Positions 18,631 through 27,434 are shown, numbered from the stretch's first letter. The stretch is DNA of 64,000 bases from Bermanella sp034111105 (GCA_034111105.1 JAWUXY010000023.1:12382-76381); one strand, 5' to 3'. Notes: a model not told the origin generated them from the letters alone. Numbers and translations: made by a program.

Positions 18631-20448
18631 ATGCAACCCAAAACTGTCACCGGTATAAATGTATTTTCTGGTACTTTGCGTATATTGCCAGATATTGGCC
18701 GCATTCTTAAGGGTGTTTATCACCTTGCAAGCGCCAAACCGGACAAATATAAATCCATCGGCCGAATGTTCGAAATTCGCGCAGCTCAACGCCCAAATCA
18801 TTGTTTTTTACGTTACGAAGATACTGAGTATAGCTATCAAACGTTTAATCAATGGAGCAACCAGATATCTCATTATTTTAGCAGCCAAAGGGGCAAAAGC
18901 GGCGATACTATCGCTCTCATGATGGAAAACAGGCCTGAAACCCTTGCTTGCGTCCTCGCAATCACGAAACTAGGTGCCATCGTGAGCATGATTAACACCA
19001 CCCAAAGAGACGATGTTCTTGTGCACTCGCTGACCACCGTCACACCCAAAATAGCCATCATTGGGGAAGAATGCACAGAAGCCTATCTTCAGGTTAAAGA
19101 TCAGATCAAACAAGACTCATCATTTAGGACATTCTATATGGCGGATGCGTCATCAACCCCCGCTCCAGATGGTTTCATTGATTTAGATACAGTTACCCCA
19201 GATTTCCCTAAAAGCAACCCAGAAAGCTCTAAACGCATTCAAATGAAACAAACGGCTTATTATATATTTACATCAGGGACAACAGGCTTACCAAAGGCAT
19301 CGATTTTAACGCACTTTAGGTGGGTTAAAGCCATGGGGGCTTTTGGGCTATCGGCTTTTCGTATCCGTAAAGATGACGTTTATTATGTTTGCTTACCCTT
19401 ATACCACAACAATGCTTTAACCGTTTCTTGGGCCAGCATCGTCGGCGCTGGCGCCACCATGGTATTAGCACGTAAATTTAGCGCGTCAAGATTTTGGGAT
19501 GACTGTCGCCGTTATGGTGTTACAGCATTTTGTTACATCGGCGAGCTGTGCCGTTACTTACTTAATCAACCAGAAAAAGACAATGATCGTAATCACAGTG
19601 TGCGAGTAATGGGTGGAAACGGTTTACGCCCAGATATTTGGATGAAATTCAAACAACGCTTTGCCATCCCCCAAATTATGGAATTATATGGTGCCAGTGA
19701 ATGCAACATTGCATTTGTAAACAACTTAAATTTGGACTTAACCGCAGGCTTTTGCCCAATGAGTTTTAATGTTATCAAATACGATATTGAACAAGACGCT
19801 CCTGTGCTCAATGAGCAAGGTTTTATGATTCCAGTGGCAAAAGGTGAAACTGGGTTATTAATTGCTGAGGTAACCAAACGCAGCCCTTACGAAGGCTATA
19901 CAAATATTAAAGCCAACCAAACAAAAGTGCTTACAAATGTCTTTAAAAAAGATGATGTCTATTTTAACAGTGGCGATCTTGTACAAAAACAAGGCTATAA
20001 ACACGTAGCCTTTGTTGACCGACTAGGCGATACCTTCCGCTGGAAAGGCGAAAATGTTGCCACCACAGAAGTCGAAGAAGTGGCCAACCAATTCCCACAA
20101 GTTGAACACAGTGTTGCCTACGGTGTGCAAATCCCCAACACAGATGGCCGTGCTGGCATGACGGCTATTACACTCAACACAGAGCTCAATCAATTTGACA
20201 CCACTGCGTTCACACAGCATCTTAAAAGTAAATTGCCTAGCTATGCCGTGCCTATTTTTATTCGCATTAGGCCAACACAAGAGATAACCGGCACATTCAA
20301 ATATAAAAAAGGAACTCTAAAAACAGAAGGGTTTAATTCGCAAGCATTCAATGAACCCGTGTTTGTATTATTACCAGGAGAAAATAGCTATACAGCCATT
20401 AATACTGATTTAATATCAGAATTAAAAAATGGCAACTATCAGTTTTAA
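18631..20448 (+). CDS. long-chain fatty acyl-CoA synthetase (FATP/FadD6-like)
   Basis: This ATP-dependent acyl-adenylating enzyme activates fatty acids to acyl-CoA. It has 605 residues. The AMP-binding signature YIFTSGTTGLPKAS lies at about 210-223; ELYGASECN near 352 and the hinge region NSGDLVQ...DRLGDTFRWKGENVATTEVEE near 450-482 follow. The C-terminal GTFKYKK carries the usual catalytic Lys region. The GDTFRWKGENV form matches the very-long-chain (FATP) branch more than FadD. It stands alone on its strand; PsrA and two thioesterases elsewhere in the window fit a lipid-active cell. Confidence 0.9.
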   Translation: MQPKTVTGINVFSGTLRILPDIGRILKGVYHLASAKPDKYKSIGRMFEIRAAQRPNHCFLRYEDTEYSYQTFNQWSNQISHYFSSQRGKSGDTIALMMENRPETLACVLAITKLGAIVSMINTTQRDDVLVHSLTTVTPKIAIIGEECTEAYLQVKDQIKQDSSFRTFYMADASSTPAPDGFIDLDTVTPDFPKSNPESSKRIQMKQTAYYIFTSGTTGLPKASILTHFRWVKAMGAFGLSAFRIRKDDVYYVCLPLYHNNALTVSWASIVGAGATMVLARKFSASRFWDDCRRYGVTAFCYIGELCRYLLNQPEKDNDRNHSVRVMGGNGLRPDIWMKFKQRFAIPQIMELYGASECNIAFVNNLNLDLTAGFCPMSFNVIKYDIEQDAPVLNEQGFMIPVAKGETGLLIAEVTKRSPYEGYTNIKANQTKVLTNVFKKDDVYFNSGDLVQKQGYKHVAFVDRLGDTFRWKGENVATTEVEEVANQFPQVEHSVAYGVQIPNTDGRAGMTAITLNTELNQFDTTAFTQHLKSKLPSYAVPIFIRIRPTQEITGTFKYKKGTLKTEGFNSQAFNEPVFVLLPGENSYTAINTDLISELKNGNYQF

Positions 20449-20461
20449 CCATCACGTTATT

Positions 20462-20494
20462 ACTTGCCTTGTTTACACTTCATTCAAGGCAAGT
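20462..20494. repeat. 10-bp inverted repeat without T-tract
   Basis: ACTTGCCTTG and CAAGGCAAGT are perfectly complementary and separated by 13 bases, 13 bases after the acyl-CoA synthetase stop. There is no T run on either side, so it may be a transcript-end stabiliser, a Rho-associated hairpin or an operator. Confidence 0.6.
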
Positions 20495-20623
20495 GCAAAC
20501 TGTGTACCATAGGGTATTTCATGTTAACCATAATAATTTAGAGTCATAAAAACCTAAATTAGAATTCACAGCAAAAAATAAAATGAAATGCATCATAAAA
20601 TGTTTTGAAGCAATGAGTGTGTA

Positions 20624-21358
20624 ATGAATATATCTGATTTTGATATGAGCTTACTCACAATTACCGCAATATTAACCAGTGGTATTGCGGCCATATTAGG
20701 CCAAGGCGGTGGCATCATGCTCTTTGCATTGCTGGCCATTTACATTGACCCCCCATTACTCATTGCCTTTCATGCTGTTATTCAATTATCGAGTAATGCC
20801 AGTCGGGCGGCTTTCGCTATTCCCCATATCAATTGGCATGTGATCTCACCTATTTTATTTGGGACATTAATCGGCGCGATACTCATTACCCCTTTTATTA
20901 GCACTGCAAATTGGAACTGGATGCAACCGATTATAGGCGCCTATATACTTTTTCTTACTTGGGGCAAAGGTATCTCAATGCCCTTCTCGCTGCCAAAACC
21001 CATGCTAAGCATGGGCATACTTCAAGGCAGCCTAGGCATGGCATTGGGGGCTACTGGCCCATTAGGTAACGCCATTCTCTTAGCTAAGGGACTAAGTAAA
21101 AATGCCATTGTGGCAAGCAATGCCGTCATTATGAGTACCAGCCACGCCAGTAAAGTCATCTTATTTGGCTTAGTCGGCGTCAGTGTATTACCCGCCATTG
21201 AACCAATAATTTTTCTCAGCATCGCTGCCATAATAGGTTCTTATCTTGGGAGTAAGCTAAGAGGCTTTTTACCAGAACGCCTTTTTAGCACCCTATTCAA
21301 AGCAATACTGACGCTTTTAGCGCTGCGTATGATTGTTATGCAACTGATCGAGCTTTAA
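20624..21358 (+). CDS. TauE/SafE family sulfite/organosulfur exporter-like permease
   Basis: This is a polytopic inner-membrane permease of the TauE/SafE (DUF81) family, 244 residues with about seven to eight hydrophobic helices. The two internal repeats both carry Gly-rich openings (SGIAAILGQGGGIMLFALLAIY near 20 and LQGSLGMALGATGPLGNAILLAKG near 135), as expected for the family. The substrate cannot be told from sequence. About 175 bases separate it from the upstream gene; only an inverted repeat is visible there. Confidence 0.9.
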   Translation: MNISDFDMSLLTITAILTSGIAAILGQGGGIMLFALLAIYIDPPLLIAFHAVIQLSSNASRAAFAIPHINWHVISPILFGTLIGAILITPFISTANWNWMQPIIGAYILFLTWGKGISMPFSLPKPMLSMGILQGSLGMALGATGPLGNAILLAKGLSKNAIVASNAVIMSTSHASKVILFGLVGVSVLPAIEPIIFLSIAAIIGSYLGSKLRGFLPERLFSTLFKAILTLLALRMIVMQLIEL

Positions 21359-21467
21359 ATAACTGTAATTTAACTGTCATATTCTAGCTGCATGCTAGGC
21401 TTATGACGTCACACACAAACCCATTAAATCATCGCATAACCCCTGTTCAAACATATTTTATAACGCT

Positions 21468-22361
21468 ATGCTTACCGAAAAAGATAACGGTATAAAAATG
21501 AACACATCAGAGCTCATACACACCTTTGATGAATTGGTTGAAACAACGCAAACACTTTGCCTTAGTATTCGTTCAAATCATCAAGGACATTGGCTACCAC
21601 TCACTGAAGATGAGCAATCTAACGGCACCACTGCTTTGAATAAAGCGTGTAACATGCTCAGCGATTTTTGGTACAAAGACGGGCAAGATGGCAGAGAAAC
21701 CCGCAGCTGTTTTGGTTTTATTGCGGTACCGGAAAGCACACTCGCATTAGCAAACAGTGTTAATAATTTAAAAGATACGCTTAAACAACAAGTGCAAATT
21801 CTACAAAAGCAAAACAAACAACAGTGGTTAGAACTCAAAGGCCAACTGGCTCGCCGCCACCCGACACTACAAACACAACTGCATTTTTCTGGCCTTAGCC
21901 GTCTGCATTTAAAACAAACATGGCGCACAATAACGGTTATTAATCGCACACCCACGCGCATTGGTTTTAATTGGTACCACTCAGGTAGAAGCATTCAAAA
22001 AATTTCGGTGCAACAAGCCTATGATGCATTGGCACGCCTAGACACAGGTAGTTCGCATATTCAGGCTCAATTATCGTCTGTATCAAAACTATCGAGCAAC
22101 ACGCCGCTAGCAAAAGTGCAAAATTTAGCCCCCACAATGCGGGCTAATTTATTTTATGATGATGGCGAAGTACCTTTACGCCACGCTATGAATATTTCAT
22201 TACCTATTTTGTTTAAGGCCCATAAAGAGCACACATTACCACAACACAATGAGCCTGAAATCGATCCACCTACTGAACGACAAAGAGCCGTACGCAGCGA
22301 TCGTAAAATTGAAGATCATCCTTTTTTACCCAGCATTCGCGTACACAGATACAACCCTTAA
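21468..22361 (+). CDS. Tus-like DNA replication terminus site-binding protein
   Basis: This is a probable homologue of the replication-fork-arrest protein Tus. Over the central core, RLHLKQTWRTITV, TRIGFNWYHSGRSIQKIS and QAYDALARLD parallel the E. coli Tus blocks ITLNAYRTLTV, LRFGWANKHIIKNLH and DEVLAQLE as I recall them. ANLFYDDGEVPLRHA parallels ARVWYKGDQKQVQHA, and the C-terminal LPSIRVHRY parallels IPRLHLYVAD. H139 can be aligned with the fork-locking His144. The length of 297 is close to Tus (309). The start is ATG 21468 or ATG 21498. The upstream gap holds no match to the enterobacterial Ter core. Confidence 0.75.
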   Translation: MLTEKDNGIKMNTSELIHTFDELVETTQTLCLSIRSNHQGHWLPLTEDEQSNGTTALNKACNMLSDFWYKDGQDGRETRSCFGFIAVPESTLALANSVNNLKDTLKQQVQILQKQNKQQWLELKGQLARRHPTLQTQLHFSGLSRLHLKQTWRTITVINRTPTRIGFNWYHSGRSIQKISVQQAYDALARLDTGSSHIQAQLSSVSKLSSNTPLAKVQNLAPTMRANLFYDDGEVPLRHAMNISLPILFKAHKEHTLPQHNEPEIDPPTERQRAVRSDRKIEDHPFLPSIRVHRYNP

Positions 22362-22379
22362 AAAATAATTTGAGACATT

Positions 22380-23093
22380 ATGCAAATATACGGTCATCGC
22401 GGCGCCAAAGGGGTAGCCATGGAAAACAGCCTAGCGGGCTTTCAATTAGCGGCAAGCCAAGGTATTGACCGCTTTGAACTTGATGTTCGCCTAAGCAGTG
22501 ACGGTCAGCTCATGGTCGTTCATGACGAAAAATTAATGCGCCTTGCCAATAGTCAATTACGTGTCAGCCGCAGTACGGCTCACGTACTTGGCTCAACTGT
22601 ATTAAAAGGCACTCAACAAGGTATTCCAACCCTTGAGCAAGTGGTTGCAGCTTGTCCAAACGTTGTTCATTGGCAATTTGAAATTAAAACCCTGTCGAGC
22701 AACCCTGGTTTTTTACAACCCATGACTCAATTAATCGAGCGCTTTCAATTACAAGACAAAGTCGTCATTACATCAAAGCACATCGGTATTTTACGTGCGT
22801 TTAAACGCAGTATTCCACACATTGAACGAGGCTACGTACAAGAATGGCCACTTCCTAACGGCTTAAAAACAGCGCTTGCATTAGAGTGCACACACTTATG
22901 CCTAAATAAGAGTCTTGCTCGCTTAAGCTATGTGAAAAAAGCACAACGCAAAGGGTTAAAGGTCAGCGTATGGACAGTGAATGATGCCGATGAAATGTGT
23001 CGATTATTCCATTGCAACGTCGACAGCATCATCAGTGACTTCCCACAAGCGGCAAGAGAAGTACTTGCGCCACTCAATAGACAAGAAGCCTAA
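22380..23093 (+). CDS. glycerophosphodiester phosphodiesterase
   Basis: This is a cytoplasmic-type GDPD enzyme (no signal peptide, 237 residues) that cleaves glycerophosphodiesters to glycerol-3-phosphate and an alcohol. Catalytic and metal residues are all visible: H6-R7 in GHRGAKG, E15 in ENS, E33 and D35 in FELDV, H48 in VVHDE, then FEIKT near 100. It is 18 bases after the Tus-like gene and six bases before the Sir2 gene, so the three may form one transcript. Confidence 0.93.
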   Translation: MQIYGHRGAKGVAMENSLAGFQLAASQGIDRFELDVRLSSDGQLMVVHDEKLMRLANSQLRVSRSTAHVLGSTVLKGTQQGIPTLEQVVAACPNVVHWQFEIKTLSSNPGFLQPMTQLIERFQLQDKVVITSKHIGILRAFKRSIPHIERGYVQEWPLPNGLKTALALECTHLCLNKSLARLSYVKKAQRKGLKVSVWTVNDADEMCRLFHCNVDSIISDFPQAAREVLAPLNRQEA

Positions 23094-23099
23094 ATTAAC

Positions 23100-23822
23100 A
23101 TGAGCACAAACACGCTATACATTACTGGCGCAGGCGTCAGCGCAGAAAGTGGCATTCCCACTTTTCGCGGTGAAGATGGCTTTTGGACAATCGGCAGTAA
23201 AAACTACACACCAATGGAAATGGCGACACGTGCCATGTACCAAAACGAACCCGCTGAGTTTTTAGCCTGGTATTACAATCGCTTCGCCAGTTATCGTCAC
23301 CACGGTCCTAACGATGTGCATCACTGGCTGGCCAATAAAAACTTAGTCACTCAAAATATCGATGGCTTAGATGGCAAAGCGGGAAACCAACGCTACATAG
23401 CCATTCACGGCAGGCTCGACAAAGTTACTTTGTTTCATGAACAAGGTGATAACATTGATGTACTCGATGCCCCTTGGGAATCCATTGATGAATCTAATTT
23501 AACGCAATCACTGATGCAGTATTTCAATATCAATCAAACACCCAAACTTTATGAAAGCTACAAGCCATTCGTTTTATTATTTGATGAATACTACACTCAA
23601 TTATATCAAATTGACCAAGCACAAGAGCGAATGAAACAAGCCGATAAAATTGTATTCATGGGAACATCATTCAGTGTGAATATCACGAACATCGCATTGG
23701 ATATCGCCATGAAAAATAAAATAGACGTTTACGTTGTTGACCCCGACCCCGTTATATTGCCCTATAGGCAAGTGACTTATTTCAGGCAGACCGCTTTAGA
23801 TTACATACAAAATCACGACTGA
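23100..23822 (+). CDS. Sir2-family NAD-dependent protein without zinc ligands
   Basis: This is a sirtuin-fold protein of 240 residues. The NAD-binding motif GAGVSAESGIPTFRG lies at 10-24, TQNIDGL at 84-90, the catalytic-type HG at 103-104 and a GTSFSVNI ribose-binding loop near 212. It contains no cysteine at all, so the four-Cys zinc module of classical sirtuins is missing. The segment after the HG is short and acidic. It could be a deacylase, an NAD hydrolase or an ADP-ribosyltransferase. It follows the GDPD gene by six bases. Confidence 0.88.
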   Translation: MSTNTLYITGAGVSAESGIPTFRGEDGFWTIGSKNYTPMEMATRAMYQNEPAEFLAWYYNRFASYRHHGPNDVHHWLANKNLVTQNIDGLDGKAGNQRYIAIHGRLDKVTLFHEQGDNIDVLDAPWESIDESNLTQSLMQYFNINQTPKLYESYKPFVLLFDEYYTQLYQIDQAQERMKQADKIVFMGTSFSVNITNIALDIAMKNKIDVYVVDPDPVILPYRQVTYFRQTALDYIQNHD

Positions 23823-23981
23823 TAACAACCTAACCTAGCACCATTTCACACACGAAAAAACGCACAGTTTTGTGCAAAGCGTAACAAGCTTTATCATAAA
23901 ATTTATTTAAAACTTATTGAAAGCCGAATATTGCTATAAGGTGGAGCAACGTCAATATAGCGATAAAGAAGGAACCTTCTA

Positions 23982-24419
23982 ATGCACATCACTTACTACA
24001 CCAAGATTGCAATCATCGCATTGCTACCAAGTATTCTTTCAGGGTGTGCTGGCTCGCCTCCAACCTTCACAGATTCCCCCTCAACACTTACCCCTTGTCC
24101 TAGCTCACCCAACTGTGTTTCAAGTGTATTAGACAAAGATGATAGCCACTTTATTGCCCCCATAGAGTCAACACTGAGCATTGAGCAAAAGCATAAACGC
24201 CTATATGAGTTATTGAGCCAGCACGCCAATGTATCCCTTATAAAAACCGAACCTCAATACATAAGAGCCGAGTTCACCTCGTCTTTTTGGGGGTTTGTTG
24301 ATGATGTCGAGTTCATTATTACAGACACCCAGATACATATGCGCTCAGCATCTCGCCTAGGATACAGTGACCTAGGAGCAAACCGCAGTCGACTAGAGCG
24401 CCTGCGTTCTGAATTTTAA
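23982..24419 (+). CDS. DUF1499 family lipoprotein
   Basis: This is a small predicted lipoprotein (145 residues) of the DUF1499 family, function unknown. The signal peptide ends in lipobox LSGC (Cys 22). The family core follows: PCPSSPNCVSSV, then IRAEFTSSFWGFVDDVEF and MRSASRLGYSDLGANRSRLERLR. The GAAGGAAC ribosome site is part of a small inverted repeat (AGAAGG/CCTTCT) just before the ATG, which might tune translation. About 160 bases separate it from the Sir2 gene. Confidence 0.9.
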   Translation: MHITYYTKIAIIALLPSILSGCAGSPPTFTDSPSTLTPCPSSPNCVSSVLDKDDSHFIAPIESTLSIEQKHKRLYELLSQHANVSLIKTEPQYIRAEFTSSFWGFVDDVEFIITDTQIHMRSASRLGYSDLGANRSRLERLRSEF

Positions 24420-24491
24420 GCCCCCATAAATATGGCCAAAAAGCACACTCCAGCAAGCCTCTTGTGAAGAGATAACAATTAAGGCGTTTTT

Positions 24492-24538
24492 TGATATAAT
24501 GCCGCGCATATTAGCCGTGACACCGATTGTTACACGGC
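24492..24538 (+). promoter_or_regulatory. extended -10 promoter and leader hairpin
   Basis: TGATATAAT at 24492-24500 is an extended -10 element (TGn-TATAAT) with a weak -35. It is followed by a stem GCCGTG (24514-24519) / CACGGC (24533-24538) in the presumed leader of the ART-like gene. GGAG lies five bases before that gene's ATG. Confidence 0.5.
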
Positions 24539-24557
24539 TCTGCCTATCGGAGTATGT

Positions 24558-25133
24558 ATGACCACGAATATTGATACCCCTAATCACCTAAAAGACAGTG
24601 AAACCCTATTAAGTGAAACAGGCTTTGAAACAAGCAACACTTGGTATCACGGCACCACCTCTGGCCTAGCTCAACAAATCATCAAACAAGGCTTGAAACG
24701 CTCTGGCGACCAAGAAATCAACCAAGCCACCAAGAAGGCAATGGCGACCATTGGTAACAGCTACACAGAACGCAAAGAGCCTGTATACCTAACTCAAAGC
24801 AAAGAATTAGCGTACTACTGGGCCGTTGAAAAAGTACGCGCTCGTAAGGTCCACACAGGAAGCGATGAAACGCCAGAGATCATTAAAGTAACCCTTGATG
24901 ATAAAACCAACAACAGTGTAAAAACCGATGTCGGTGCCGTAGTGATGCTTATGGACTTGAATCCATACATGGGATATTTAGAAGAAATATACGCAGCAAA
25001 AAGCATTGAGTTTGATCTAGATGACATTCAAGCAAACGCAATGGAGCTTAACCGCGAAGACTATATGAACAAATTTGGCCTTGCTTACTACGCAAAAGAT
25101 ATCGACGCGAAATTTGTGAGTTTAATTAAATAA
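24558..25133 (+). CDS. possible ADP-ribosyltransferase-fold protein
   Basis: I do not recognise a named family. The 191 residues contain NTWYHGTTSGLAQQIIKQGL near 27-46, then EPVYLTQSKELAYYWAVEKV near 74-93, and a late acidic strand EEIYAAKSIEF. This pattern (YHGT, then a YLT strand followed by a helix with A-x-x-W/Y-A, then a terminal Glu/Asp strand) is that of Arr- or KptA-like ADP-ribosyl/phosphotransferase folds. No signal peptide or membrane segment is present. It has its own promoter and leader hairpin. Function is unknown; modification of an antibiotic, nucleic acid or protein are all possible. Confidence 0.7.
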   Translation: MTTNIDTPNHLKDSETLLSETGFETSNTWYHGTTSGLAQQIIKQGLKRSGDQEINQATKKAMATIGNSYTERKEPVYLTQSKELAYYWAVEKVRARKVHTGSDETPEIIKVTLDDKTNNSVKTDVGAVVMLMDLNPYMGYLEEIYAAKSIEFDLDDIQANAMELNREDYMNKFGLAYYAKDIDAKFVSLIK

Positions 25134-25146
25134 TATACACATAAAT

Positions 25147-25176
25147 CACACCCTAACCCTTGCGGATTAGGGTGTA
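25147..25176. terminator. hairpin between convergent genes, no T-tract
   Basis: ACACCCTAA (25148-25156) pairs with TTAGGGTGT (25167-25175) across a 10-base loop, between the ART-like gene and pilU. Neither side has a T run, so its role as an intrinsic terminator is uncertain. Confidence 0.45.
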
Positions 25177-25202
25177 ACAACTAATTTAACCTGCCTGACT
25201 CA

Positions 25203-26396
25203 TCAACCCGTTTTAGCCATCAACATTTCTAGTTCTTTATCTTCACGTTCTTTTTGTATTTCTTTCGCTAATTCTTCCGATGTTTTTTGTAACGATAGAC
25301 CCGCCATTGGGCTTGCCTGCGACGCATCTGAGTCACTGCCATCGGCTAGCTTGACTCTTAAGCGTAAGTTATTCTCTGAGTCAGCGTTCTTTAAAGCTTC
25401 TTCTAATGAAATTTTCCCAGCTTGATATAACTTAAACAATGCGGCATCGAAAGTTTGCATACCCAAATTTTCTGATTTTGACATAATTTCTTTAATGCCA
25501 TCCGTGTCACCTTTGAATACCAAGTCTTGAATGGTTTTATTACCCAATAAGACTTCAACTGCGGCTACACGCTTACCATCAACAGTCGGAATTAAACGTT
25601 GAGAAATAATGGCTTGTAAATTTAAACCAAGGTCTTGCAGCAATTGCTTATGACGTTCTTCAGGAAAGAAATTAATAATACGATCTAATGCCTGATTGGC
25701 ATTGTTTGCATGCAATGTCGAGATCGCAAGGTGACCTGTTTCAGCAAATGCTAATGCATGCTCCATGGTTTCTTGATCCCGAATTTCACCAATCAAAATA
25801 ACATCAGGCGCTTGGCGTAACGTATTTTTTAACGCCGCTTTAAAACTTTTAGTATCAACCCCCACTTCCCTTTGATTGATAATGGAACGTTTATGCGTAT
25901 GCACAAATTCAATTGGGTCTTCGATTGTAATAATATGCCCAGGCACATTGGTATTGCGGTGATCAATTAACGACGCTAGTGAGGTCGATTTACCAGAGCC
26001 TGTTCCGCCTACAAATAAAACCAAACCCCGTTTTGCTAAAATCACTTTTTTTAGTACCTGAGGTAATCCCAAATCATCAAAACGCGGAATATCGGTTACG
26101 ATATTTCGTGCAACCAATGAAACTTCATTGCGTTGACGAAACATATTCAACCGGAAACGCCCACCAGTTGGTAAACTAATGGCCATATTTAATTCAAGTT
26201 CGGCTTCAAATTCTTTTTTCTGATCGGCATCCATAACGGATTCAATCATTTTTGCAATTTGACCTGGTTGTAGCGGCTCTTTACCTAACGGCTTTAATGT
26301 TCCTTGAAATTTAGCACTAGGAGGCGCGCCCGTGCTCAAATACAAATCAGAACCATCATGCTTTGCTAAAATTTGCAGGTATTTTATTAACGCCAT
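25203..26396 (-). CDS. pilU: type IV pilus retraction ATPase PilU-like
   Basis: This cytoplasmic hexameric ATPase of the PilT/PilU branch powers pilus retraction and twitching. Its 397 residues start with the GSDLYLSTGAPPSAK domain. Walker A GGTGSGKST is at 130-138, the Asp box ITIEDPIEFVH near 156-166, Walker B VILIGEIRD near 199-207 and the His box ALAFAETGHLAISTLHANNA near 213-232. The Arg-Asp form of the Walker B region and the extended Glu/Lys-rich C-terminus fit PilU rather than PilT. No other pilus gene is nearby. A second in-frame start downstream is possible but less fitting. Confidence 0.9.
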   Translation of the reverse strand: MALIKYLQILAKHDGSDLYLSTGAPPSAKFQGTLKPLGKEPLQPGQIAKMIESVMDADQKKEFEAELELNMAISLPTGGRFRLNMFRQRNEVSLVARNIVTDIPRFDDLGLPQVLKKVILAKRGLVLFVGGTGSGKSTSLASLIDHRNTNVPGHIITIEDPIEFVHTHKRSIINQREVGVDTKSFKAALKNTLRQAPDVILIGEIRDQETMEHALAFAETGHLAISTLHANNANQALDRIINFFPEERHKQLLQDLGLNLQAIISQRLIPTVDGKRVAAVEVLLGNKTIQDLVFKGDTDGIKEIMSKSENLGMQTFDAALFKLYQAGKISLEEALKNADSENNLRLRVKLADGSDSDASQASPMAGLSLQKTSEELAKEIQKEREDKELEMLMAKTG

Positions 26397-26797
26397 CGGT
26401 ATTCACTTCTTATTATCTAAAACTACAACAGAATTCAGTTTGAACAATATTTAAGCATATAGTACTAGATAATAATATTTACTAAGCAGGTAAATGTGCA
26501 CGAAGTAGCAAATTTTAGCTATTCATTGCCCTTTTGATCAAAACCCGAACATAAAAAGTGCATGGCTCATGCTTTAAAGTGAAATGTAACGTTATGTAAT
26601 AAAATTTATAGCATTAACAAATACTGCTTGATAAGCCACAGCTATATAAGGCGATTAAACACAGAACCCATAAATAACGCATGATACTGTCAAGTAACCT
26701 TTTATCAAAATTACTTGACCTAGCGGAGTAAGTTTAAACTTGTCTGCAAAAGCAATTCCCGCTGACAAAAAACTAAATAAGAAAATTCATGACAAAA
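26397..26797. other. 401-base intergenic region upstream of pilU
   Basis: I find no credible gene here. It is AT-rich and must contain the pilU promoter. Its most notable element is a perfect 9-bp inverted repeat at 26689-26719 (GTCAAGTAA, 13 bases, TTACTTGAC). A small RNA is possible but unsupported. Confidence 0.6.
26689..26719. repeat. 9-bp inverted repeat with 13-base spacer
   Basis: GTCAAGTAA and TTACTTGAC are exactly complementary. They lie downstream of the ABM monooxygenase gene and far upstream of pilU. There is no T run beside them, so an operator or a stabilising hairpin is as likely as a terminator. Confidence 0.6.
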
Positions 26798-27100
26798 CTA
26801 CACCCGCGTAAAGTTAATACCACTGGCTTCAATAAACTGAACATCAAAACAACCATCAACAACACACTCCCTTAACTGGGGAACGTATTCCTCAACATGA
26901 CTTGCGTTTAAGTGAATATCCAGAGATGCCTGATCACGCCACCGCTCAATGGTGATAAAGGTATTGCCATCAATAAAAGATTCGTATTGTTCACAACCAT
27001 CTTCATTAGGGGCATATTCAAATTGAAGTATGTTGGCGATCGTTCTTAGTTGCTCATGTTTATTATCTTTAATGGATGCTTTTACAATTGCAATTATCAT
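26798..27100 (-). CDS. antibiotic biosynthesis monooxygenase (ABM) domain protein
   Basis: This small 100-residue protein has the ferredoxin-like ABM fold, the group that includes YgiN quinol monooxygenase. The family pattern is visible: an initial strand IIAIVKASIK, a helix KHEQLRTIANIL, then EDGCEQYESFID, the strand FITIERWRDQASLDIHLNASHV and a terminal strand with FDVQFIEA. The substrate is unknown. It is flanked by two long intergenic regions and is probably monocistronic. Confidence 0.85.
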   Translation of the reverse strand: MIIAIVKASIKDNKHEQLRTIANILQFEYAPNEDGCEQYESFIDGNTFITIERWRDQASLDIHLNASHVEEYVPQLRECVVDGCFDVQFIEASGINFTRV

Positions 27101-27434
27101 TTTAATTCCCTACAGCGTAATAATAAGATTAGAATTAAACTCTAATCTTGCCTGACCGACTGCTTTTTTAAGCACCTCCATTTCAACACATATCAATTTT
27201 AAATAAATCATCATTTTTTCGTTTTAACGTATCTGCCTAATCGATTAACTAGCAGTAACCAGATTTTGATCTGGTAAATTCAGTTGCGCTTATTAGCTAT
27301 CATCAGCAAACAATAACGGGCAATAACATGACCATCGCCCGTATAAAAACGGGTATTAGATAAAGTATATAAGGACATTAAAAAGTAACACTTTCAGATC
27401 TTGATCATTTTTTATTTAGACAAAACGCGGGCAC
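27101..27434. other. intergenic region between the ABM gene and the sthA terminator
   Basis: No gene is evident. It contains a 7-bp inverted repeat ACCAGAT-TTTG-ATCTGGT at 27258-27275 and a short CCCGT/ACGGG hairpin near 27338-27352, both upstream of the leftward ABM gene. They are candidates for regulatory sites; nothing more can be said. Confidence 0.5.

Noticed and set aside
21581..21994. 137-codon open frame antisense to the Tus-like gene
   Set aside because: It is Cys-rich and has no family pattern, while the forward frame shows ordered Tus-like blocks and a same-strand gene run.
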